Position numbers and translations under genes: made by a program. Shown one piece after another: positions 34,870-46,710 of a DNA stretch of 64,000 nucleotides. Under the pieces are notes generated by a model. The model made no database searches, had not been told where the DNA came from, and worked only from the letters and a program-made list of their open reading frames with translations. Origin of the DNA: Delia radicum (Eukaryota > Arthropoda > Insecta > Diptera > Anthomyiidae); assembly GCA_021234595.1 (NCBI GenBank), contig CM037853.1:156097659-156161658 (forward strand), given 5' to 3'. The first letter of the stretch is position 1, and every line of letters begins with the position of its first letter.

Positions 34870-36817
34870 TACACACAGAGAATAAATTAGTTGACCCCCA
34901 AGATTCTTCTCCATCAACTCAATTTTATTTCCCAGCATATAATTATTACGATTACAACCAATTTTTTGCTTTAATGACATACATTTTACTGTTACAACTA
35001 ATTAAATTTCAATTTAAAAATCAAGGATTTATTTCCAACCAAATTGTTCAAAAAAAATCTTCTCACAAGAATACCATAGCAACGATCATATTAAAACCAA
35101 AAAAATTAACATTTCAACCGACAAATTGGCTATGAAAAATAAAATCTAATAGTTCCAATCAAACTTGAATTTTATATCATTCATATTATTTTATTAAGTA
35201 TTTATTACCGACTGTTGGTCAAATAGTGTTAAAATGTTCGGTTGTAACAAAAAATTTGTAAATTTATTTTATTTTTAAACAATTTCGACACTCTCAACTA
35301 TAAATAGTTTGTTTCAAATGATAAATGAACAAAGTAGCATAGCAATTGTCAAAAATAAATATAAAAATTTAAATGTTGAAAAAATTCAAAAATTTAAAAA
35401 AAAATTTATGTACATACAAAATTAAAAAATAAAATTGTAAAAAACAAACAATTAAATTCTAAATATAAAAAATATTGTGGGCACTTCAAGAAAAATTCAA
35501 TGTTACTTATGAAGGCGACAATTGAAACGAATTTTGGCAGGACGTCCGAAAAAATAGACATGCCAATTCCATTTGGCCACAGAATTTTCACAAAGGTAGT
35601 TTGTATAAAATAAATACTATTCGAAAATGCATTAACTATTCTGAAACTTTTAAACAGGTCATCCAACGCACTTTCATGAATCCGTTTAAGAGCCAAAACA
35701 CTACAGGTGGATGAGAGGCTTTTTATTTAAGATGCAAACATACATTTTTATCTGCGGAAGTTTTTGTGGATCCCAACTCCCAAAGCACAAATAACCAATG
35801 ATGGTTCCCGTTTCAGTTTGAAATAACAGTATTGGTTTATCATGTCAATACTTAACACGATATGAAAGTTTTAAGACCAGGATAATATAAAGGCTAATTT
35901 CCCTCAAAGCATATGCATATGGTTAGAGCTGCAAAACGAGAAAACTTAACAGGGTAAAATGTTTGGACAAATACCCCTATAGTATCCTTGTTTTAAAATT
36001 TTCGTATTGGTTTCAGTTTTGACATGATAAACTAATACCGCCATTCTAAAACTGAAGAAATCCATCAGAATAAAAAGAATTTTTTTATAAAATAATAAGT
36101 TTCTTATGTACGAAATGCATTTAAATTTAACGATTTTCCAGGAAAGTTGCCTAAAGCTATTTTAATGAAAAATGTCCCAGAATTTGATTCATATCCCAAA
36201 ACCGAGTCTGAAGATTTTTCTTTAAAAAACAAAACTATTATTCACAATCAGATTCTGAAAAATTTTAATTTATAGAAAAAGTTGTTTTCCAGAAAATATT
36301 GCGAATTTAATGTATTTTTATTTATAAAAAATCCTCAAATTCTAAACCGGGGGTTCGGTTAAAAACCTCTTTTTATAGGGGTCAATACATCAAAATCTCG
36401 GATTCTTTATACGAAAATTAAAGTTTCGTAAATTTTCAAGAAAATTCATAAGAATATGATGGGTATCTATAGCGAAATGCTCTTTTTTATCAGAAATTTT
36501 GCTAATTGAGTTAAATTATTTGTTCACAAAATTTATGTATCATTCTTAATACAAAAAAGATTAAAAATATTTTAAAAAATACTTGGAAACAGTGTATTAT
36601 TTAAAATAATTCGGTAAGCCCCACAAAATAAATTCAATTGAATCAACTAACCCATTTTCAAATTCGTTTTGGACAATAAAATGATTCGATTATTCAAAAC
36701 GAAATTTGGGTACAACAATCGAATTGCAAATCTAATTTGGAGATAGTTCATGTAACTACAAAAATTCGGTTGGCAAAAAATTCGGTTGGAGCAACGAAAC
36801 TGTTTTCTGTGTGTAGA
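34870..36817. mobile_element. Possible element with TACACACAGAGAA ends
   Basis: The left end tacacacagagaataaa (about 34870) is mirrored by ctgttttctgtgtgta (ending about 36817). The same end sequence bounds the compact MITE at 50570-50818. Inside, 35804-35850 and 36003-36058 are imperfect inverted copies (cagtttgaaataacagtat, ggtttatcatgtca). The minus-strand frame at 35406-35696 has no recognisable domain. The boundaries are plausible but the span may be a chance pairing of two MITE ends. Confidence 0.45.
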
Positions 36818-36954
36818 CTCCGCCTCGATAAAATTAAATAAGCATTTTTATATGTTAACTTCACCTCAATTCAGCAACAAATTCGCATACAAATGTGATA
36901 TTTGGAAATTTAGCTTTTTGAATAACAAAATTGTTAGGACATGCACGTGCATGT

Positions 36955-37370
36955 TATATATGTTCTGCGGGGTGGGATAGCTGGCTTAGGTTTCTTTTGC
37001 GGTGACAGAAACATATGGGAGTGATTCCGAATGAAAGTTTACAACAACGTTTTTCAGGAGGACGTGGTTGCTATAACGGAGTGCACTTAATAGCATGTAC
37101 ATGTGGTTATCTTCCCTGATAGTCAGGCTGCAATATGGGCGCTGTCGTGCGAATTTGTAAAAATTTGGTATGTGTGTGTACACGGACCTTTTGGAGTAGG
37201 GAAAAAAGAGAGAGCTGATGGGCTAATTGTAAATGGATCCAGATTATTATCTGTTAATCTTTACAATCGAAGGCCTTTTCGGGTGACAAAGGCGGAGTTT
37301 TAGCAGCGGGCTATCAACATGAACAGTGAGATCCGAGTCAGGGACGATGTTGGTGCAGTCACTAATGGCG
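36955..37370 (+). pseudogene. LINE remnant: RNase H domain fragment
   Basis: Across frame changes the plus strand encodes pieces typical of the RNase H domain of non-LTR retrotransposons: AGLGFFC near 36968, then NESLQQ...FQEDVVAITECT near 37030-37090, then FPDSQAAIWAL at 37110-37142 (the usual YSDSQAAIRAL-like motif with its aspartate). GPFGVGKKERADGLIVNGS follows near 37185-37245, corresponding to the G-H-x-G...NExAD block. The stretch KAEF and what follows matches the usual linker after the domain. The E and D of the metal site are visible, but stops and frameshifts make it dead. The clade (I, Jockey, R1 or Loa type) cannot be fixed from this piece. Confidence 0.65.
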
Positions 37371-37608
37371 TTTTTTTTTTCTGACAAAAATGTGAAATTT
37401 TTTGCACTTTGCCTTCAAAATTCCTTTTTTGTGTTCTTTTCTAAAATATGGTTAACACCCTGAGAGGGTTCCGTGCTTATTTCTAAAAAAAGGCAATTCT
37501 TCCGCATTCAAAAAATTTTAGGCTTTTGTTTGCTGATTTATTTTTTTTTTTTGATTCATCAATCTCATGTGTAAATATTACAAAGTTGCCAAAGTTGGAG
37601 ACTTTTCT

Positions 37609-37681
37609 CACCTTGCTAGCCGAGGGATAGTATGCTGGCTTTGGATGCAGAAGCTCCCAGGTTCAAACCCTCATTGAACCA
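37609..37681 (+). repeat. tRNA-like sequence (SINE head or tRNA pseudogene)
   Basis: The segment reads tagccgagggatagtatgct (A-box-like), an anticodon-arm-like ggctttggatgcagaa, then cccaggttcaaaccctc with a clean B-box ggttcaaaccc. The acceptor ends do not pair and an A/T-rich tail follows, so I take it as a Pol III-type retroposon head rather than a working gene. Confidence 0.5.
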
Positions 37682-37689
37682 CTAATTTT

Positions 37690-38837
37690 GTTTTTATTAT
37701 TTTAGTTTAGGATTTTTTTGTTATATCCCATGTGATAATTATCTTATATTATCATGTGTGAAGTATCATTTATGTTCGAATCCGAAAATTGAGAACATAT
37801 GACCAAATATGGCTCATACATGACCTTATATTTTAGGTCATACATATATGTTCATATTTTGATATCTCGAAGATTTTTCAAATATTTGTAAGATTTTTGT
37901 TGACTGTCTATGAGGTCGGATTAAATTAAGATCTATTATATTAAGTTTACTCTATTTAATTGCTTAATAAAAACCATTTCAGATTTTTCATAAAACGTTA
38001 TATGGAAAGTTTTGAAATATTAATCGTATTTAATTTAATTATTCAGTATTTATGAGCACTTGGGTAAAGAACTGTTCACATTTTATCAAATCAGAATTTT
38101 TATTTAGTTAATATTAATTTAATGCAATTAAAATAAAAACCAAATACACAAATACCTAGACAACGGATAAACATTGGTCAAAATATTTCCAAACGCGAAT
38201 TATCACAAAAAGTGTGCAAATAAAACATCATAACAACGAGTGCACGGTAAAGGTCACAATAGATAGAGAATATTGAAAGAAATGGTGTCGTATCACATCA
38301 CATGAAGAAGTGTCCGAAATTAATTTTTTTGCATGTTCGCCGATTTGGATAATTTTTTGGTATTTATGTTGTCAGATATCTGAATATTATGATTCCGTAG
38401 TATTAGGCTGATATATTTATTATTTGTTTGGAACATACACGCTCGAAGTTCATATATGTTCGCTTGTTTAAAATGGCATGCAAATATACTGTATATTCAA
38501 TCCTTTGGTACAATCATAGTAAACTTAACATTTGACTTGTTGTATATTTGACAATGTCATAGACATTGACAATTGATCATAGATGAGATTTGCATTAAAA
38601 TAAGTTGGGAAAAGTGCCATATAAAAAATTTAGTAGAACAAAATATAAACAACATCAAAATTTCAATGTTCATCAACTTCAGTGGACTGCATCTTTTTAG
38701 CGCTGTGGAGCGCATGCTTAACGAAAGATGTCAAATTACAGCTTGAAGTCTCAGCTAAAAGCAAAAAAAAGGCAGCTGCTCTACCTGCTAATTTCCAAAA
38801 AAACAGTAAAAACTATAAAGTGATAAAGTAACAAGAC
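37690..38837. other. AT-rich non-coding stretch
   Basis: A cluster of tcatatatgttc/gaacatatga words lies at 37790-37865. A possible upstream part of the coding remnant that follows may lie near 38690-38830, but no conserved block could be named. Confidence 0.4.
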
Positions 38838-39240
38838 ATGAATTTTCGTTCATGCTTGTTGTTGTTGTACTACATGCCTGTAACTGTGCATAAGATTCTG
38901 GTGCATGGCAGCAAAATTATAGCAGAAGCTATTCTGCCAATAGGCATGTCTCTATCTAAAGGCCTTTATTCAATGATTTCATTTTTGTTTTTTTACATTT
39001 TAATTGATTATTTGTATCAGGTATGCTGTCCGAGGAAGCTCAGGAAGCGAGGAATAAGACTATAGAGCCTATAGATTACATCATTCGCGAAGAATTGGAC
39101 GTGTATCCACTAATGAAGACGTAATGCATAATCTTTTATTGTCTTCAGACCCATTTATAAATAGATTTCGCTCAAAGCTGCAAATCAAAAAATTGGAGTA
39201 CGATAATGATGTTAAGAAATTTTTAAAAAAATATGCTTAA
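38838..39240 (+). pseudogene. Transposon-type protein remnant with an apparent 77-nt intron
   Basis: Exon 1 (38838-38943) encodes YYMPVTVHKILVHGSKIIAE up to AILPIG. The next 77 bases (38944-39020) start gcatgtct and end in a T-rich tract and tatcag, a GC-AG intron in form. Removing them gives LPIGMLSEEAQEARNK in frame. One base then appears lost near 39058. In the shifted frame it continues YRAYRLHHSRRIGRVSTNED and LLLSSDPFINRFRSK before a stop at 39238-39240. From memory, LSEEAQEA-N-K with LLLSSDP recurs in many uncharacterised arthropod repeat proteins, so I read it as the C-terminus of a transposon-encoded protein. The class is unknown to me. The frameshift makes it a pseudogene. Confidence 0.6.
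38944..39020 (+). other. Putative intron inside the transposon remnant
   Basis: Donor ATAG|GCATGT, which differs by one base from the strong GTATGT form. The acceptor is preceded by a T-rich tract and ends TATCAG. Splicing joins two halves of a conserved-looking peptide without changing frame. At 77 bases it is within the usual range for short insect introns. Confidence 0.55.
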
Positions 39241-40156
39241 ATTACTTATTCATGTTTTTTCTATTTGTTGTTCTATGGGAGGTGGGCGTAAAAGTGGGTG
39301 GATCAGGTATACATTTTCAGGAGCCCATTCTACAATTATAATATTTATTTTTTTGTGAAAATTGAGTTGATGCATTAAAAATCAAGGGGGTTAAGCCACT
39401 TTTTCAATACAAATTGTATGGGAAATGGGCTTAAAAGTGGGCAAATATTTTTAAAATTTTACACAAATGATTCTGATAAAAATGATATGTGCCAAAAAAC
39501 AATGCCGTAGGTCAATATTTAATTTTCACTTTTCACTGTATGGGAGGTGGGCGGATCATTTTGATTTTTCCATTTTGTTTTTGATTCAAAACAAAAAATG
39601 CCTATGGTCCAATGGTCATTGTCCTTCGACAACTTCTTATATTTTCAGCCGCTCGTTCTATGAACCTCAACCAATGTGCGTATGTACAAACAAAACTAAC
39701 GAATTGTCGCATCGTTTAATAACGTTGGACTTGAATATGGTCCTTAAATTGATCATTCTGCTCATATTAAAATAATGATTGGTAATGTGGGTACAGAACA
39801 CTATTTTGTCACTCCCGAAATTAAAAAATAAGAACTTAGGGACATTTTGTTCATTTGAAAATACAGATCGTCGTGATTTGACTTAGGGGCACAGAATTGT
39901 TTTGCATAATTCTAAATCCGGCGTAATAGAACTACAGAACATGTCACCTCGCATACAACCTAAAACTATAAATTTTGCTATGTTGGCTTCTGTTGACCAT
40001 ATCCGTACTACTGTATTGTATTATCACTTGCTCAAACGCTAAAAATGGATATGGCACGCCACTTGCAACATTTAATTTAAAATTGATTTTTCTCGGCTCC
40101 TGTTAAGCAAATTGCATTCATTCAACAACATTTATTTTATTAATAAAAAATGTTTA
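39241..40156. repeat. Stretch with three TATGGGAGGTGGGCG phrases
   Basis: tatgggaggtgggcgtaaaa (about 39275), tatgggaaatgggcttaaaa (about 39417) and tatgggaggtgggcggat (about 39538) are spaced 120-145 bases apart. They likely belong to the 3' part of the same repeat as the coding remnant before them. The 102-codon frame at 39467-39775 has no recognisable domain. Confidence 0.45.
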
Positions 40157-40226
40157 TGCTTCGAACTGGGCTCGAAACGGCGATCTTCCGTTTATCAGGC
40201 AAGCATTTTACCACAAGCCTAGAACT
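40157..40226 (-). repeat. tRNA-like sequence (SINE head or tRNA pseudogene)
   Basis: The minus strand reads taggcttgtggtaaaatgct (A-box-like), then an anticodon-arm-like tgcctgataaacggaaga, then gccgtttcgagcccagttc with a B-box-like tttcgagcc. The acceptor stem is not closed. An A/T-rich tail follows. Confidence 0.5.
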
Positions 40227-43200
40227 AATTTAAATATGTTTTTTTTTTTAAATTTAAACCTTAAATTTTTTCTAGTTTCAAATTTAAATATTTGTCTAAA
40301 AATAGAAATTCGGTTGCTAATCTCAATATTTATTAGGGTTACCGAAACTATAAAAACAATTTATATTATTTTGGGGTAACTTAGAGTATTTTTAATTAAT
40401 TTTTAAATCTTTTTTACATTTTTGAATTGAAAAATATCATTTTGTGGGGAGGGGGAAACCGCTCGCACCTGATTATAATGAAGATCATAGTATGAAGTCC
40501 GGAGAGTTAGGTACTATCGGAATTCGAGGAAGTGTGCATTCGAGGAAGTAGTACAGATCGTTTATCCTTTTATCTGCACCAATAACAAAAGTTTGAATGA
40601 GGTTGTTTTTTTCAATGCTGGGACATCGCATCGTTTTCCAATAGACTTCCCGCAAGACTACAAGGAAATAAATAAATGTTCGTTGATTTTAAGAAAGTTT
40701 TTTTTTATTTTGAAATTTTTTTATATTTTTATGCGTGGATTATTATCAGTGTATACATTACAGATCCCAGCAGCCAGTAACGCTCCTCAGTAGGAGAGTT
40801 TAACTTTAAGCTTAGGTCAAGCCATAGATATTATTTTACCAACTTTTTTTTTTTTGTAATATAGTCTGAGCTTGCTACTTATACTTGAAGTAAAACTCAC
40901 AAAAAACATGTTCTTTTTAACAACAATAATTTATAAAAAATGTCCTTTAAAAAAAGGAAACTGTAAAACTATAAAATTTGAAATATGGTCAATTCTAACG
41001 GAAACAGACAGTATAAAACTAAAATTTATTTTAAAGTGTCCTTTAAATTAATTTTGCCCTTTTCAATTTAAAAATATGTTAATACAATCGTGTGCTAAAA
41101 CAAGCTGTTTTCAAATTGATGGAAATAAATAAATACATTTGTCATTTGTCCAAAACGAAGAAAAAAAGAAGAAGACCTCCCGTTGTTACTTTTAAAAATA
41201 ACTAACATCCTGACTGGTTTAAAAGCGTGTGTCGCATGATGGTGGTCTGTCCGTTTTATTATTTTGAACAATGTTTCTTGTAAAAGAATTTTTTCTTCAA
41301 TACTCCAATTCTTATAAAACAGAAAAGTAGAAAAAAATAACAATGTTTTGATATCCTTTTATATGTTAAATGGGAATGTCCTTTTTTCTGTTTTTTTTTT
41401 TTTCAATACTCGTTAGGATATTTAGAACGTTTGATTTTCTGTCTTTTGTATGCGATTATGAAATGAATTGTATACGAAAATATGTATTTTGTGCTGTATT
41501 CCTTTATTTGTAATATCATCTTCAATATACAATCATCATCATTTATCATTTGCCATATTGTTTCAGTTCAATTCAATTCAAAAGATTAACATCGTATTGA
41601 ACTTATTTTTCGGTTCATTGTACATTATAGATGGAGTATGTAGAAAATAGAATTTAGTGTGTATATAATGCGTGTGCGTATGTTTATTTGTTTGCAAACT
41701 ATACCCAATATAATAAATATCTTTAGAGATTTGTTATAGTAAAGGATGGGTGTTCGTCCTTTTTGTTGTTGCTGCTGCTGGGTGTCATTTAATTTTGTTC
41801 AATGATATCGTTTATGAAACGGAAACCTCTAATCTGACCATGTTGTTTAACGCAGTGCCATTATTAGATTCCGTTGCTTTGTTTTGTAAGGTGGCAATTT
41901 AGGGATGAAAATCAAAGCACTTTTGAGTATTATTTATCTTATGGTACAATTCAATAAATATTCGATTTTTTTTTAGGGAAAGGATGGATGTTTTTATAAC
42001 ACCACCATAAAGTAAAACAAAATTTTTAATTTCAAAATTTTGTATTATTTTTTCGATTTTTTATTTTGATAACGTATTTTTTTTTTTTGTAACCCGGGGA
42101 AACTTTTAAAAATAAGTGCACACCAGGGTTACAGCCTTTTTTTTGCTACATTTTTACCAATCAGCACGTAATGGGCAATAATGTATTAATAATACAAACC
42201 GCTTTTTCAGATCATTTTCAAGTTTTTAACATTAAATTTCTACTACACTCTAAACAATGAATGTAAAATTACTATAAAATTGTTACTGAGTAAATTGTTA
42301 CGTAATATTAAACAATATGCATAAAACTAGACACAAAATGTGTAAAACACGAATATACACATATTTGTTTGCAGAATTACACACATATTTAGTATATTCG
42401 ATGTTTATAAACATTTGATTTCAATGTTTATAAACATTTGTAGAAACAAAGTGTGTAAAAACACATTAAATGTGTGTAAAAACAGAATAGTCAAGAAACA
42501 TTTTAGAGAATTGTCAAATCAAAACTGAAAATTATAAAAAAAATTTAAAAATAAATTCAAAAATCGAAACTATAATAAAAAAAACCCAAATTTATAAATA
42601 AATAAATATTATTCATAAATAATTAATATGTATAAATAAATATCGGTTAGTTCTGGAAAGATGCAAAAATGGGTAGCGGTCACATTGGATTTTATTGCGA
42701 AAATCGGTTGTACTTCAGTTTGGATGTTAACACTTTATATTTGGTGTTTATAATAAATTCCCGAGTTTAAATTTAAATGGAATTGCGGAAGTGAAGACTT
42801 CCACAAATATAGGCAAGTCAACTATCAACTTATGTTAATCTTTTCCTGTTTTTTTCTTTTTGTGAAAAAAATCATAAACATCACAAACCCGTGTGAGAAA
42901 TCTTAAATGGTGGTGAAAACAAATTATTTATATCGTCACGATAGCATCATTAACAAGAATATTTGTTTTTGCAATTAATACATTTTATTTTTATTTTCTT
43001 AAGATTTCTTTACTTATTAATAAATTTTTTAGAAATACTTTTGTAGACATAAAAAATACATATAAAAATCGTTAATAAGCCGATTCGTTGATTACCAAAG
43101 TTTTTTCAGCTTAATATGTTAGATTTAATACTGCAATCAAATAAATCAAAAATATACACTTTAAATGTAATTTTAATATCTTATGTGTGTATTTTTAAGC

Positions 43201-43828
43201 ACATACAGTGTAAATTTACAAAAAACTAGTATGTTGCGCAACATTTTTTAAATACCCAATGATGTATACTTACAAACTTTATGTCTAATATTACACGCAC
43301 AGTGTGAATTTAACCAATTTATAGTATTAGTATAGTTTCCTACTATAAATTGGGTAAATTTAAACAAAAATTAATTAGAGTGCAGTTGACCAACAATACT
43401 GCACAACATACAACGTTATTGTCTAATTACGTTAACATTTTAACTAAATATTATACTATACAAATTTATATCCAAAATATGGTTGCCAAATTTTCTAGTG
43501 TGACTCTGCATGGGGTATTATACAATTTTAACCAAAATTAAATAGAATATCTAAATATATATTATTTTGTATTTTGCAATGTCATTTTCGTCATTATTAA
43601 TTGGATTAGTTTTAGCGTGTTCTAAATGCAATATTCAATTATATATTGAGCGGGATGCGATAATACGGAACTACATATGACATCATATTCAAATATTTTG
43701 ACGAAATTAATTTTATATATGAATTTAGCATTTGGCAGACATTATTTTATGCAAACGTTTTAACTCGTGGAATTATAGATTTATAACCGTACATATTTTT
43801 TATTCGTGAACTCAAAAGTTTCAGATTT
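40227..43828. other. AT-rich non-coding stretch
   Basis: No gene was recognised in 3.6 kb. A tgttgttgctgctgctg microsatellite-like run is at about 41764. Short tacacatttaagtg/acacaaaatgtg words cluster at 42260-42490 and 43190-43330 and may be the edges of a decayed element. The open frames of 60-82 codons carry no recognisable domains. Confidence 0.45.
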
Positions 43829-44260
43829 TTTCATTTCATTTCATTTCATTCTTTATTTATAGTCTAAGCCCTAATGGGCCAAATGATTAAAGATAAACTT
43901 TACATGGAAGAATTTAGGTTTATAATTAATACCATTTATAAAAATATAGTGGTGCAATAAGCATTAATTAATATCTAAAATATACATATAGCAAAATAAA
44001 CTTCGAATATATTGTCTAATGTAGTCAGTAACCGCTAAATTATTTACAAATTTTCAAGTACAATTTTCCGAAACACAAAATCGGAATTATTGAAAGTCCT
44101 TTCACTATAATATATAATACTATTCCATAGTCTTATAACCCGAGCTTGAAATGTATCTGCACTAAAGTGTGTGTTCATTCAGAATTTCCAAATCGAAATT
44201 TTTCCGCTATTTTTGCAGACAAATTAAAAGGCGAATATCCTATATAAATTGCCTGACACT
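43829..44260 (-). mobile_element. 3' end of a non-LTR retrotransposon (LINE)
   Basis: On the minus strand the end is a short-period tail, gaatgaaatgaaatgaaatg (43829-43851), preceded by gcttagactataaataaag. Upstream, about 44140-44045 on the minus strand reads FQARVIRLWNSIIYYSERTF and then DFVFRKIVLENL before a stop. This fits the (F)-x-R-x-I-x-L-W-N-S tail that often closes LINE reverse-transcriptase polyproteins. A short-period microsatellite at the 3' end is common in several LINE clades. Only the last few tens of codons and the 3' UTR remain: a 5'-truncated copy. Confidence 0.55.
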
Positions 44261-45002
44261 TACAAGGCAGCTTTTTCCGATGAACTTTTCCTTTGAACTT
44301 AAAAAAATTCGGATGGGTGATGAAGGACCAAAAAAGGTGATAAATGTATTATTCAGCTGCCCAATCCCATGCTTTGGGCTTTAAAAGTGGAGGTGAAATT
44401 TAACTCATCTTTGTATGAAAATATGTTTAAAGTTTAGGAAATTTAGATTTATTTAAAAACTTCGTTAAAATACTCGAGAACACATGCATTTTGAAAGAAA
44501 TTTTGTCGTGGACCCATGCTGCCACTTCTTGAATTATTTTAAATATTGGTGAACAAACTTTTTGCTATTTTTTTCTCCTTTAACATATATCTGACTTGTT
44601 TTAAGATCGGAGGGAGCCCATCAGGGCTATACTCCATGTATTGTGTTAATCGTAAATCGTAAATTTTAAAAGGAATTGTTTAAGCTCACTAGTGTGATTG
44701 TAGTTTGAAAGAACTAATGATAAAGAAAAAATATACAATTGGAAAATTTAAAAATATACCTGAAATATGCCAGGTCTTATTTAAACTAAATTATATATTT
44801 CCAATTCACTTTGATTTATATTTTGGACGATTTCAGATGCCTTCAAGCGTTCTTCACTTTTAACTTTTTCGTAACACTGTGAAATAGAGACGGAGGAGAT
44901 TAGAAAAATAAACAAAAATCTAAAAATAGAATATTTGTGTTGTTAGTGTTGTCACTTCTGAGTATAATATACAAGAACAGAAAAAGCTAATAGGAAACAT
45001 AA
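44261..45002. repeat. Dispersed-repeat copy (34.6 kb family) and AT-rich sequence
   Basis: 44350-44560 matches the unit at 34595-34800. The 71-codon plus-strand frame at 44169-44384 runs across the LINE boundary and this repeat and is not a gene. The remainder, to 45002, is AT-rich without signals. Confidence 0.5.
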
Positions 45003-45316
45003 CTGCAATTTAGCTGCATTAGATTCAAGGCCATACTTGGGTGTGGTCGCTAAACGGTCATGACTTGGTATTGTTTCGTTTGTAATGTAAGATGAGCGCA
45101 GGTTTGATTCTTACAGCCGCAGGTTGTTGAAAAATTTATCATATAGAGACAATCTGACTATTATAAGACACAATAATAATACAATTCAAATGGAAAATCA
45201 CTTATGAGCCTGTTCATAAAAAGGCAGAAACTAGTCTAGTCTGATTCAAAAATTAATGGTGTTTATAGTTTTTAGAGAAAAACGTTTATTCTTTTTCTTA
45301 ACCTCAACATTTCTAA
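45003..45316 (+). mobile_element. SINE-like repeat, copy 2 (sister at 8.4 kb)
   Basis: It aligns along its length with 8372-8683: ttagctgcattagattc, cgctaaacggtcatgact, gatgagcgcaggtttgattc (B-box-like), tagtctagtctgatt and the end module cttaacctcaacatttct. This copy has an extra gttgttgaaaa after the tRNA-like part. No coding capacity. Confidence 0.65.
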
Positions 45317-46495
45317 ATTACAATTTTCGTAAACCAATTTTTTCAATAAAAACCCTTTAAAATTTCTAAAAAAAAACAACATAATTATAACATCAAGACT
45401 AGTTTAGCTGCTTAATTTTAAAATGTCGCATTTCAAGAAGCTCCAATCGAAATTTGTTTAATTTTGCCTAAAAAAATTAGGAAAATTTGAGCCAAATTGG
45501 ACCACGTTAACACATGATGCATATCGATTCAAGTTTGAGGCTTAAATTTATTTCAAAAAATTAAAAAAAAACAGTCTGTGTGCTGAACATGAGTCGCTTT
45601 AATGAATTTTGAGAAATCGAAATGTATATCGTAAAAAAATGCTGAAAACTATGTTACCAGATCCGTGCATAGCAAACCAAATTAAAATAAAAATATTTCA
45701 CTCTAAGTAAAGTTTCAAATTTTGAACATTTGTTCGATTTCATGTTTTTTTTTTAATTCTGACGATTTTTTTTCAATTTAGCAATTTTGTTTTGTTTGAA
45801 TTTTGTCGTTTCTTTTAATTATGGTATTTTTTATAAATTCCTGCAATTTTAATGATTGTTTTTTTGTAATTTCACCTCTTTTTTTTAAATGTTTCTTTTT
45901 TTTAATTTTGGTGATTTTGTAATTTTGGTGTTTGATTTTTCCACCAATTTTTGGCAATTTTTTTTTTTAAGTTCCAATTAAAGTTTTAATATAATTTACT
46001 AAAAATGGAATTTTAAATTTTAATAGATAATATCTATAAAATAGTTACAAATTATTTTAATTGCTACTGCAATTTCCTCAATAGGAGCGAATTCAATTAA
46101 ACTTTTAATTGAATCAACAAATATTTCAATTGAAACTCAATTTTACTTATTTCTGTGTATTATGCATAATTTTAATGTTTAGTTTGCTTTGTCTCAAGAA
46201 ATTATTTGATTATATTTCAAGTAAAATTACTTTTGAATTGAAATCTTTTTTGAAATAACTTTATTTATTGCTTTTTTGTCAAAAATCTACTCATTAGCCC
46301 ATTTGCAGGCGATCTTTTCTAATGAAATTTGAAGATTCGAACCACATAATACTGAACTATCAGGCATTTCCTATTTCACCCAAGTCAAAAATAAATATTT
46401 TTATATTAAATTTTTCAATAATTTTGTTACTTTCTAACGAATTGTGTTAAGGGGGGCTTTAGCCCTCTTGCCCCTCAGCTACGTGACTGATATAT
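45317..46495. other. AT-rich stretch with one weak tRNA-like piece
   Basis: At 46330-46382 the minus strand has a good B-box (gtggttcgaatc) but only a vague A-box. At 46080-46160 the sequence caattaaacttttaattgaa ... ttatttctgtgta looks like the edge of a MITE with CACAGAAA ends. The rest is A/T runs. Confidence 0.4.
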
Positions 46496-46710
46496 ACACA
46501 CAGAGAATTTAATTGCCAACCGAATATTAAAGTGTATATTAATGGTAACAACTTATAAATTCAGTTAGAACATCGATATTTACATAAGACTTGTGTATAT
46601 TTTTTGTGTTGCTACTAAAATTCTGTTCAATTAACCGAACTTTGTTGTGAAAACTGTGAAAACTGTGCCAACTGTCTGAAATTCGCAATAACTGACTACG
46701 ATTCGCTTGG
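46496..46710 (+). mobile_element. TACACACAGAGAA MITE, partial copy
   Basis: It starts acacacagagaatttaattg and matches the first ~200 bases of 50570-50818 (gccaaccgaatattaaagtg, taacaacttataaa, gatatttacat, ctgaaattcg). The right end is missing. Confidence 0.65.

Noticed and set aside
34870..36817. Confident call of a 1.95-kb autonomous element
   Set aside because: Only the short CACACAGAGAA-type ends pair, and the same ends bound a common 249-bp MITE, so chance pairing of two MITE ends is possible; kept at low confidence.
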